A stretch of 64,000 bases of DNA from contig NC_015581.1 of assembly GCF_000214825.1 (NCBI RefSeq), forward strand, positions 1,054,001 through 1,118,000, read 5' to 3'. The first letter of the stretch is position 1, and every line of letters begins with the position of its first letter. The notes beneath the pieces are model-generated. The model ran no database searches. It was given only the letters and a program-made list of their open reading frames with translations, and had not been told where the DNA came from. The stretch is from Thiomicrospira cyclica ALM1 (GTDB lineage Bacteria; Pseudomonadota; Gammaproteobacteria; Thiomicrospirales; Thiomicrospiraceae). This document shows, one piece after another, positions 7,817 to 15,420 of the stretch. The position numbers and the translations under genes are program-made.

Positions 7817-7951
7817 TTAAGCCGCGTCCAGTAAATACCTTGACGGTACGCGACCAATGGCTGAGTTTGGTCGTTCGTTATTGTATGTCCAAAGCCACTC
7901 TGTTGCCAGGTCTTGAGCCTGTTCAATCGCTTCAAACAGGTGTACCGACAA
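7817..7951 (-). mobile_element. IS3-family transposase (OrfB) C-terminal remnant
   Basis: The reverse strand encodes LFEAIEQAQDLATEWLWTYN followed by NERPNSAIGRVPSRYLL and a TAA stop at 7817. The WTYNNERPN motif is the signature end of the IS3-group integrase-core transposase. Only about 44 codons remain, and the catalytic DDE residues are gone. The remnant starts about 10 nt after the stop codon of the HAD gene. It therefore sits at the boundary between the intact HAD gene and the toxin/HAD-fragment array. Confidence 0.87.
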
Positions 7952-7961
7952 CCTGAAGAAC

Positions 7962-8600
7962 CTACGCCAGCGACATTAAATTCAATTCAACATCCAAACC
8001 TAATTCTTTGCACCAGGCCTGGTGGTCTTTTACTTCCGTCCACTGGGTTAGGAAGATGAAGTCTAGGCCTGCGGTTTCGGCGGCTTGGTAGTCGTACTTG
8101 CTGTCGCCGAGGAATAAAGCGGGTCGGGTGATATTGCCGTTTTCGATTTCTCTGGCGAGGATGGTGTCTTTGGTATCGGGGCTGCCGAAGATGCCGCCGT
8201 TAAAGTAGTGGGCTAGGCCACGGGCTTTAAACACTTCTCGTAATTCGTCTTGATCGCCACCGGAGACAATCAACCAGTTGGCGTGTTTTGTTTGTCCGCG
8301 CAGTTCGGCTAGACCTTTGGCCACTTCACAGGTCATGAGGGCTTTTTTAACTTCATGTGCAAAGTTGTCCAGCAGTTGCTTTAACTCGGTTTGGTCAAGC
8401 GGTTTTTTTAGGATCTCGGTGAGCAGGTATTCAAACTTAACAAAACGTGAAATCCCACCATTTTGCACATGGTAGTCTTTTAAGGCTTGTGCGGGTTCGT
8501 GACCGTAAACTTTAGCGACATCATAAAACGCTTGGGTTTTGATTTTATTAGAATTCAGTACCACGCCATCGCAATCAAATACATAGGCTTTATATTTCAA
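7962..8600 (-). CDS. HAD-superfamily phosphatase (HAD-IA like)
   Basis: Protein of 212 residues. Motif I FDCDGVVLNSN (residues 8-18) contains the nucleophile and acid/base Asp, motif II is VSGG, and motif IV is FLGDSKYDYQAA. A helical cap follows motif I, as in the phosphoglycolate-phosphatase-like HAD-IA group. It probably removes phosphate from a sugar or keto-acid phosphate. It overlaps the upstream kinase gene by 11 nt and follows the CMP-sugar synthetase and aldolase genes, so it likely serves the same pathway. Fragments of its 3' end recur four times between 5021 and 7060. Confidence 0.88.
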   Translation of the reverse strand: MKYKAYVFDCDGVVLNSNKIKTQAFYDVAKVYGHEPAQALKDYHVQNGGISRFVKFEYLLTEILKKPLDQTELKQLLDNFAHEVKKALMTCEVAKGLAELRGQTKHANWLIVSGGDQDELREVFKARGLAHYFNGGIFGSPDTKDTILAREIENGNITRPALFLGDSKYDYQAAETAGLDFIFLTQWTEVKDHQAWCKELGLDVELNLMSLA

Positions 8601-9660
8601 GTCCTGCTCCTTTTGCTTTTCTGTTAACGGCTACCCAGAGCTCTTTTAAAAACGCATCAGAGGACTCGATACCTATCTTTCTTGAATAAAAGATAAATGC
8701 AAAAAAATAAAAACCAATTTTATTTATTTCAGATAAATCTTGAATATGCATATCAAGTTCTAAGTCTAGTTGAGCCAAGCTCTCAAAACTTAACGACTTA
8801 CTGCATAAAAAGGCTAACTCATAAGATGAAGGGTAGTATCCACACCTATCAAAATCAAATACACCATCTTCTTGAAGCAAGTTAACGGGTGCTAAATCAC
8901 CATGCGTAAATAACCTTTCCGAACTAGGTGTATCTTTCAAGTAAAGGCTCAGATGGTTTAGTAGCAAAGTATCTTTGCTGTCAAAATTATGTTTGATCAG
9001 CCAAGATTCTGCAGCCTTTAAGCCACTTTGATACATAGGTTCTCTGGTAAAATCATAAATGACTTCGTTTTTAGAATAGTGATCTGGAATTGCTATGTGT
9101 TTGGCTGCACTTCTGAACTTGGAATAAAAGCCCAGAATATTTCTCCTATCAATTGGCTTTACATTATCAATCCAATCAAAATAGGCTAGCGTGCCGACCT
9201 CGCCAATTACTAAATCAGCGTAAGGGACTTTAAAGTCTTGACTAATTACGTTGTAAGCCACTTCCTGAAAAAACTTCAACTTAATTAAGTCATCTGAGTT
9301 ATTCTTATATACCTTTTCAAATTTAACTTCACCGTTTTCTAATGTTACTTTTCTATAACTGTTTAGTGTATTCTTGCCAGCACCTTTACCAATAAATTCT
9401 GCATAATTATATTTTGGATAACTCACAAGCCCACAAACGCTAAAAACTGACATGGTGTAGAAAATATGATCATTATAGAATTTAGCAACATCAGAGTATC
9501 TCATCAAGTTACTCCACCCACCCCCAAACACCAAATCGCTTTTAGCCGCATAGTGAGATGGCAAGTTATTTTTTAAAAAATAATCAATATGATCGGTAGA
9601 AATAGCACCAAAGTATTTTTTATGTGCTGTTAAAGTTTTTAAAGCTAATCTTCTATTCAT
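8590..9660 (-). CDS. APH-family phosphotransferase (sugar/choline-type kinase)
   Basis: Protein of 356 residues with an aminoglycoside/choline-kinase type C-lobe. The Brenner motif HGDLAPVNLL (around residue 270) is followed by GVFDFDRCGYYP, the Mg-binding DFD. The N-lobe (KKYFGAIS to EKVYKN) is less typical. The substrate is probably a sugar, alditol or keto-sugar phosphorylated in the cytoplasm. Its stop overlaps the HAD phosphatase start, a kinase-phosphatase pair inside a glycan cluster. Its start codon overlaps a short reading-frame remnant (9653-9726). Confidence 0.82.
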   Translation of the reverse strand: MNRRLALKTLTAHKKYFGAISTDHIDYFLKNNLPSHYAAKSDLVFGGGWSNLMRYSDVAKFYNDHIFYTMSVFSVCGLVSYPKYNYAEFIGKGAGKNTLNSYRKVTLENGEVKFEKVYKNNSDDLIKLKFFQEVAYNVISQDFKVPYADLVIGEVGTLAYFDWIDNVKPIDRRNILGFYSKFRSAAKHIAIPDHYSKNEVIYDFTREPMYQSGLKAAESWLIKHNFDSKDTLLLNHLSLYLKDTPSSERLFTHGDLAPVNLLQEDGVFDFDRCGYYPSSYELAFLCSKSLSFESLAQLDLELDMHIQDLSEINKIGFYFFAFIFYSRKIGIESSDAFLKELWVAVNRKAKGAGLEI

Positions 9661-9726
9661 ATCCTACTGCCTTTAATGCTTTTTCTACTTCCGCTACATT
9701 TTAGAAAGCCCCCATCGACCAACAAA
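9653..9726 (-). pseudogene. Scar of a deleted oxidoreductase gene (SDR-like C-terminus)
   Basis: Between the CMP-sugar synthetase stop and the kinase start, one frame reads SNLLVDGGFLK. This is the LLVDGGF signature found near the end of short-chain dehydrogenases. Another frame reads NVAEVEKALKAVGYE and then stops within the kinase start region. A one-base slip joins the two into a plausible SDR C-terminus. No upstream part of the gene remains. This is an inference from about 25 codons. Confidence 0.45.
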
Positions 9727-10380
9727 TTAGACATGAAACCAAGCCTTTGCGCACTCAAGATCATATATATCGTCAATATCTATCGATGACTTTTTATCCA
9801 TCTTATACATAAATGGATTTGTTCCATGAAAATACATCCATTCGATCATTTTTGCTCTCGGTGCTATCAAAATACCATCTGTTACGCGATAAAGTGGCTC
9901 AAGCTCTTGTGATGGGACATGCTTTATTCCTAGTTCGTAATTTAATGGACCTTCTTTTGTCCAAATATAACGTCTAAACTCTTCTACTGACATTAATGAA
10001 TCATAGCCATTTTTAAGTTCAATCTCATATTGATCTATTGCATCGGCATAATGGTGAGGTTCAACCAGCGGAGAAGTACAGGTTGCCCAAATAATATTTT
10101 CCCCCTCTACACTCTCAGCGACATGTGCAACTACCTCACCAAACGTTTTAGTTTTTTCATCACAGTATTCAATCGCACGCTTATGCGTATCCACGCCCTG
10201 CGCTCGCCCCATCGCCAACATATCATCGCAATCAGATGTCACAACTATGCGTGTAATTTGAGGAACTTTTTTCAATTGTTCGATTTTATAAATTAATAGA
10301 TTTGAATCTGCAAAAGGTGCCGTGTTTTTACCCGGCAAACGACGACTACCTTTTCTTACCGGAATAACAGCTGTGTACAT
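9727..10380 (-). CDS. CMP-sugar synthetase (NeuA/acylneuraminate cytidylyltransferase family)
   Basis: Protein of 217 residues starting with the CTP-binding signature AVIPVRKGSRRLPGKN (residues 4-19), typical of CMP-Neu5Ac and CMP-Kdo synthetases. TSDCDD and TCTSPLVEP follow, and SIDIDDIYDLECAKAW at the C-terminus holds the metal-binding DIDD. It couples CTP to an anomeric hydroxyl of a keto-acid sugar, giving a CMP-sugar donor. No NeuB-type synthase is nearby. Instead two aldolase genes sit immediately upstream (2-nt gap), and a GT29-like domain that would use a CMP-sugar is two genes further. Confidence 0.88.
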   Translation of the reverse strand: MYTAVIPVRKGSRRLPGKNTAPFADSNLLIYKIEQLKKVPQITRIVVTSDCDDMLAMGRAQGVDTHKRAIEYCDEKTKTFGEVVAHVAESVEGENIIWATCTSPLVEPHHYADAIDQYEIELKNGYDSLMSVEEFRRYIWTKEGPLNYELGIKHVPSQELEPLYRVTDGILIAPRAKMIEWMYFHGTNPFMYKMDKKSSIDIDDIYDLECAKAWFHV

Positions 10381-10382
10381 AA

Positions 10383-11147
10383 TTAGATTCCTCTTACTAG
10401 ATCTGATAGAGCATTAGAAAAAATATTCAAATCCACTGAGTAGGCAATATAGTTAAAGCCTTCTTGCTTTAGTGATTGATTACGTTCAAGTGAATCTGAA
10501 AAAGCGCCTAAAATAATGCCTTTAGCTTTGGCCTTTTCGGCGATTTGTTTCATCAACGCCAAGACTTCGGGCGAATCGACTTCACCAGGCCTGCCAATCG
10601 ACTGCGACAAGTCATAAGGGCCAATAAACAGCACATCAAACCCTACTACAGATAAGATTTCATCTAGGTTTTTTATACCTTCAACCCCTTCTACTTGCAA
10701 AATGACGAGGGCTTCATTCGCTTGTTCAAAATAGGTTTGCTTATCAAGTGTGCCAAAATTGGCGGCGGCCACAAATCGACACACACCACGCATCCCTTTT
10801 GGATGAAAGCGAGCGGCATTAACGGCTTCTTTTGCTTGCTGTGCCGTTGAAACATTAGGAACTTGCACACCTAATGCCCCCGTATCTAATGCTGAGCCAA
10901 TCGCATGGGCATCAACGCCTTTGGCACGAATAATGGGAAACAGTTGGCTGCTTTTAGCAGCACGAACATGGTTGTGCATCGTTTCTAATGTGGCTGGTCC
11001 ATGCTCCATATCCAAGATAATAAAATCTAACCCGCTATAGCCTGCGGCTTCAACCACATTGCTGTCGGTTGTTTTGCTAAAGATGCCCAAGCAGGCCTGG
11101 TGATTGAGTTGGGTTTTAAAATGGTTTAGTAAGTTGGGCTGACTCAA
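10383..11147 (-). CDS. HpcH/HpaI-family pyruvate aldolase
   Basis: TIM-barrel class II aldolase of 254 residues. It has FIILDMEHGPATLETM (residues ~34-49), PKGMRGVCRF (the pyruvate-binding Arg region), VILQVEGVEG (metal-binding Glu) and LFIGPYDLSQSIGRPGE. Members split or form 2-keto-3-deoxy acids from pyruvate and an aldehyde. In this setting the synthetic direction, making a keto-deoxy acid for CMP activation, is an inference. The start is TTG at 11147, inside a TTGA overlap with the preceding gene's stop, which argues for translational coupling. Confidence 0.87.
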   Translation of the reverse strand: MSQPNLLNHFKTQLNHQACLGIFSKTTDSNVVEAAGYSGLDFIILDMEHGPATLETMHNHVRAAKSSQLFPIIRAKGVDAHAIGSALDTGALGVQVPNVSTAQQAKEAVNAARFHPKGMRGVCRFVAAANFGTLDKQTYFEQANEALVILQVEGVEGIKNLDEILSVVGFDVLFIGPYDLSQSIGRPGEVDSPEVLALMKQIAEKAKAKGIILGAFSDSLERNQSLKQEGFNYIAYSVDLNIFSNALSDLVRGI

Positions 11148-12760
11148 TTTAAGGCTCCATAAATAGATAGACTCGGAAGTTGATATTGGCTGGGGGTCAA
11201 GGTATATAGCGGCACACTGCTGGGCGCGTGTCGGTACTGCGCAAACAGGTCAATCATTTCTTGATTGCGTGAATCCCCAGCTGGGTAACCATCAAAGCCG
11301 ACCATAAAAATGTGATTCGCCTGGCCTGCGGTCGCTATCGCTAAGGCATAAGACACCACTAAGGACGTTGGCAGCTGTGCATAGTATTCATGAAACTCAA
11401 AGCCTGCACTGCTCACTGAGATACCAAAATCCAACAGGGTTTTAGTTTTGAGTTCTTGTTGTACGTCTTCGGGCAACATACTCGCTGGTGTAATCAGCGG
11501 TTGCGGCAGGTTAAGGTGTTCGTGACAATCCGCAAGCAAGCGTACCGGATGACAAGCTGCACGCGCATGTATGAGGTCTTCTCGCAGGTTTTTCTGGGTA
11601 TTCAGCGCAATCACATAAGGCTGATGCTGTTCAATAAAGGCTTCGATGGCCGAGCGATATTTAGCCACACCGGGGCCGGTGCCGACAATCAAGACATCCC
11701 GCCCTTGCATTACCGATTTGGGTGACCAGGTGCCGCGCGGTTCGCCGGAGTAGAAATGGCGTGCGGCTTCTAGGGTATCAAGGCTGAACTTTTTACCGCC
11801 TTCGATTTTTAAATGGTCAATCACGGCGAGAATATCTTCATCGCTGTAGCGTGAGTCTTGGAGCATTTCTTGGATATAGGTCGGGTGGATGCCATGTTGC
11901 CCCGCCATGTAGTAATAGGGATTGGTTCCCCAGCCGTATTGAGCTTGCAGGGGCTTGAAGTGTTTGCGAATCAGTTCAAAGAGTTTGGTGGGATTGCCTT
12001 TATTTGTACGATAGGGTTCGAGCGCCATCGTGAGGTATTCGGTTTGGGCATTGCCTGGTCCGCGCCCCATGCCGGTTACGGTGGAATCCACCCAGGTCAC
12101 GCCATCTTGAATGGCTTGTAGGGTATTGGCAATCGCTTGTCCCATATTGTCGTGGGTGTGAATACCGAGTGCGCCTTGCCAGCCCGCTCTAAAGGCTTGG
12201 ATAATTTGAGTGACCTCTTTAGGCGAAAGGCTTCCCATCGAATCGGCGAAGTACAGGGCATCAATCGGGTATTCGCTGGCTTTTTTGGCCAGTTGGGTGA
12301 TTTCTTCAGGCGAACGATCCGCGACTTGCATCAGGTTAAAGCCGACTAAATAGCCCTGCGCTTTTAACCAGCTGGCGGCGGGCAAACAGGTTTCAAATTC
12401 ATGCACATGACAGGCAATGCGCACTAGAGTTACGGGCGATTGAGATTTTGGGGCAAAAAGTTTTTCTAGCGTGACGACCAGGCCTGGTGATTGTTTAGAT
12501 GCCAGTTCAGAACCGTTAATCATGACACCGATTTTGTCGGTCAGTTCTACTGGAATCAGCAAGCTGTTTAAAAACGAATCCGTGCTAAACGCACAGCCAC
12601 CTTTAAAGCCCTCATTTTTAAGGCTTCGAAAACCGATTTCGACAAAATCTACCTGCAAAGCGGCCATGGCTTGTAAATAGTCGACCACCAGGCCTGGTGC
12701 AAAATCCCAATCGTTGTAATAACCGCCATCGCGGAGGGTGCAGTCAAGGTGTAAATTCAT
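11144..12760 (-). CDS. DRE-TIM aldolase fused to an MptE/DUF115-like Rossmann domain
   Basis: Protein of 538 residues. Residues 1 to ~330 are an HMGL-like DRE-TIM barrel: DCTLRDGGYYNDW at 6-18 holds the catalytic Arg and metal Asp, IHTHDNMGQAIAN has the HxH metal ligands, and GMGRGPGNAQTEY is present. Relatives are 4-hydroxy-2-oxovalerate aldolase and homocitrate-type enzymes. Residues ~350-538 start DVLIVGTGPGVAKYRSAI and contain LAIATAGQANHIFMVGFDGY, like 6-hydroxymethylpterin-kinase/DUF115 domains. ATGA overlap with the upstream gene and TTGA with the downstream aldolase show one operon. Two CAGGCCTG sites lie in the gene. Confidence 0.83.
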   Translation of the reverse strand: MNLHLDCTLRDGGYYNDWDFAPGLVVDYLQAMAALQVDFVEIGFRSLKNEGFKGGCAFSTDSFLNSLLIPVELTDKIGVMINGSELASKQSPGLVVTLEKLFAPKSQSPVTLVRIACHVHEFETCLPAASWLKAQGYLVGFNLMQVADRSPEEITQLAKKASEYPIDALYFADSMGSLSPKEVTQIIQAFRAGWQGALGIHTHDNMGQAIANTLQAIQDGVTWVDSTVTGMGRGPGNAQTEYLTMALEPYRTNKGNPTKLFELIRKHFKPLQAQYGWGTNPYYYMAGQHGIHPTYIQEMLQDSRYSDEDILAVIDHLKIEGGKKFSLDTLEAARHFYSGEPRGTWSPKSVMQGRDVLIVGTGPGVAKYRSAIEAFIEQHQPYVIALNTQKNLREDLIHARAACHPVRLLADCHEHLNLPQPLITPASMLPEDVQQELKTKTLLDFGISVSSAGFEFHEYYAQLPTSLVVSYALAIATAGQANHIFMVGFDGYPAGDSRNQEMIDLFAQYRHAPSSVPLYTLTPSQYQLPSLSIYGALN

Positions 12761-15420
12761 GAGTTATCCTCATAAACATTAGAGTAAGTTTTATCCATAA
12801 TTTCCATGTAATCCTTAACTGATAGTCTCAAGATTTTGCTTGCTATTTCATCAGCCTCTATTAACCCAGAATTAAAAAGTGCCTTCGGCATTGCAAAGTT
12901 TGAAGTCAAATCATGCCAAGTTAAGAAAAACGGATCTAGGGTGGTGGTTGTTCGCATATATGAAGACTCATAATTTGTTGAGACAAAAAAATCCATATTG
13001 AATAATTTTACGCTACCCACATGAAATCGAAATATATCAAACAGTACGATTTGTAAAGCATTAGGAAAACCCTTAAAAAAAGGATTTTTGTTTTTTTCCC
13101 AAATTTTCAATGAAGGCTTTACCTTAACACCCTGTAAATTAAATCCTAAGCTACTGAAATCTTTTAACTTAGTATTCCTAAACAAAACCCAATCAAGATC
13201 ATTAACATTGTGCTCAATAAGATCAGATTTTTTTTTATCTAATAAATCATGATCAAGGTAAAGAGATATATTTGTTTTTGTTCCAAAGTAACATGGCTCA
13301 TACCCCGTTAGACCCTTATAGTTAAACCTTATAACAATATCACTATTATCGATTTCATCTCCGGAGAGAATACCATTATTAACAGGTCCAACAATTGCTA
13401 TACTTTTTCCAGCAACATACTCTTTAAAATCACGATCTTCAGCTGTATAGTCTAATTCGCTGTAACTTATGTAGTCCTCAATCTTGTTTTCAACTAGCTT
13501 TTCGAAACCTGTTAATTTAAAAAAGTCCAAACTAGATATTCTTATCGTATTATTAGATTTTTCAGAAGCAAGCCCCCTCAAATAATATGAGAACAATATT
13601 TTTTTATCCATCAACACTAAATTAACTAGTGCAAGTAAAGTTTCTTCATCTAAAAGACAAAGAAGTTGTTTTTTTCTTTCCAAAAAACTATAAATAATTT
13701 TTATACTATTTACAGTTGATTCATCAAGATAATTATTCAAAACGCCATCCGTCCTAAAGGCTAATGCAGCTATAGCATCAAGCGCTGCGCAAATCTCTTT
13801 ATCTATTTTAAAATATCGTTCTAATACGTTACGTATATTGCAAAAATCAGATGCATAAACTCTATATGGCGAATGCCTCACAAGTTTACCATTGGTTTTT
13901 CCGAAAAGAGTTTTTTCTACCGACCTAGTCGCTTGATTGTTTATTTTTGATAATTTAAACTTTTTAAAAGCAGAATATGTAAACTCATCTATAGAATTAG
14001 AGAGTATATCCTTTTTTACTTTTACCAATGCAAAGCGCCCAGAAAAAGATTTGTTTTCCGGATAAAATACGATCGCCTCTTCTAAAATTGAATATAACTG
14101 ATCGTTACAGTTCATGTTTTCAAGCGCAATCAACATCCTTTCGTAATCTAATTTTGATAAAACCGCTCTAATACTTTTTACCTTATTCCATATTAAAACT
14201 GCATCAGACCACTTTTTCTTTGCATTATTTAAGGCTGCAATTTCAGTTAAAACATTCACTTGATTAGGAAAAAATGAATTTGCTTCTGATAAAACCCCCA
14301 TTGATTGATCAAATAGCTTTAGACGGCGGTATGATATGGCCAGTTTCCAATACACTTCCGCTGGCGATTCGTCACCATAAGCTCTGTAGATCAATTCATA
14401 TAAGGTTTTCGCTTCTTGCCAGTTTTTGGCTTTCCTTGCTTTGTCGGCTAGGTCGAGTTGTTGTTGTAGCTCTGGAGTGATTTCGATAAACCTATAATTC
14501 GGGTAGTCGATGCACTGCGCATTGAGGCTGAGTGCGTTGATCGCTTTGTAGTCTTTGGGGTTGTTTAGGTTATTCGTCCAGCCAGCAACCGCAAGTGCAT
14601 GGGTGTGAGCCTGTTCGATTAAATCGCTGGTTAAACCTTTCCAATAAGCAAACCACACATCGCCACCGGCCTTTTTGATGGCCTGTGGGAAGCCTTGAGG
14701 GGTTTTGGGCTGATAACCTGCATACCAGGGGGCGTTGCCTGTTGCAAAGGCCGTTCGTAGTTTATTAAGATGCTCTTTTCCGCAGGCGAGCGAGAGTGTT
14801 TCTTCGCCCGTATCAATAAGCCAGTCTAAAGGATGAGTGGTAAACCAAGTTTTAGCTGTGGGTTGCTGTTTTTTGATTTCAATTAGGTTGCGCCAATCAA
14901 AACTGCAATATTCTGCGCGTTCTGTAAAATTCTCTTGCTCAACTTGGTTTAAAACAGCATCAACCAACGGTAACCAGGCCTGGTTGTTGTCTGCAAAAAT
15001 ATCGGTTTTTATTTCGATCAGTAATCGAAAGGACTCCGACTTTTGCTTGGCGAGTTGAATGACTTCTTGCAAGGTTGGAATGGTTTGGTTTTCTACCGGT
15101 AGTAGTTTTGGAAACTTTTTACGGTAGTCCGTATTCTGATTTGGCTCGCCGACGGTGTATTGTTTTAGCTCTTCTAGCGTAAGTTCACTGATTTGACGTT
15201 CTTCATCTTTCGTGAGCCATTGGCCATTGGGTTTGCGCGTATATAGGTGATTTAACTTGGCATTGTGATGAACTACAATTTGATTGTCTTTAGTCAGGTG
15301 AACATCTAGCTCTGCGCCCGCACAACCCAGCTCAATCGCAAATTCAAAGGCGGCCAGTGTGTTTTCAATATGGTAGCCCGCACCGCCACGGTGGGCGTAA
15401 ATTGCTGGTTTAGTTAACAT
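12757..15420 (-). CDS. GDPD - TPR - GT29 (sialyltransferase-like) fusion protein
   Basis: Protein of 887 residues. Residues ~1-300 are a glycerophosphodiester phosphodiesterase: IYAHRGGAGYHIENT, AELDVHLT and VVHHNAKL give the His, Glu and Asp metal/catalytic positions. No signal peptide is visible, so it is cytoplasmic. Residues ~320-480 look like TPR helices (WQEAKTLYELIYRAYGD). Residues ~660-870 carry SIAIVGPVNNGILSGDEID and DIVIRFNYKG, a good match to sialyl motif L, then FPNALQIVLFDIFRFHVGSV with LFNMDFF, like motif S. A conserved-looking WHDLTSNFAMPKA follows. It overlaps both neighbours (11 nt and ATGA). The combination is not one I know. Confidence 0.78.
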   Translation of the reverse strand: MLTKPAIYAHRGGAGYHIENTLAAFEFAIELGCAGAELDVHLTKDNQIVVHHNAKLNHLYTRKPNGQWLTKDEERQISELTLEELKQYTVGEPNQNTDYRKKFPKLLPVENQTIPTLQEVIQLAKQKSESFRLLIEIKTDIFADNNQAWLPLVDAVLNQVEQENFTERAEYCSFDWRNLIEIKKQQPTAKTWFTTHPLDWLIDTGEETLSLACGKEHLNKLRTAFATGNAPWYAGYQPKTPQGFPQAIKKAGGDVWFAYWKGLTSDLIEQAHTHALAVAGWTNNLNNPKDYKAINALSLNAQCIDYPNYRFIEITPELQQQLDLADKARKAKNWQEAKTLYELIYRAYGDESPAEVYWKLAISYRRLKLFDQSMGVLSEANSFFPNQVNVLTEIAALNNAKKKWSDAVLIWNKVKSIRAVLSKLDYERMLIALENMNCNDQLYSILEEAIVFYPENKSFSGRFALVKVKKDILSNSIDEFTYSAFKKFKLSKINNQATRSVEKTLFGKTNGKLVRHSPYRVYASDFCNIRNVLERYFKIDKEICAALDAIAALAFRTDGVLNNYLDESTVNSIKIIYSFLERKKQLLCLLDEETLLALVNLVLMDKKILFSYYLRGLASEKSNNTIRISSLDFFKLTGFEKLVENKIEDYISYSELDYTAEDRDFKEYVAGKSIAIVGPVNNGILSGDEIDNSDIVIRFNYKGLTGYEPCYFGTKTNISLYLDHDLLDKKKSDLIEHNVNDLDWVLFRNTKLKDFSSLGFNLQGVKVKPSLKIWEKNKNPFFKGFPNALQIVLFDIFRFHVGSVKLFNMDFFVSTNYESSYMRTTTTLDPFFLTWHDLTSNFAMPKALFNSGLIEADEIASKILRLSVKDYMEIMDKTYSNVYEDNS

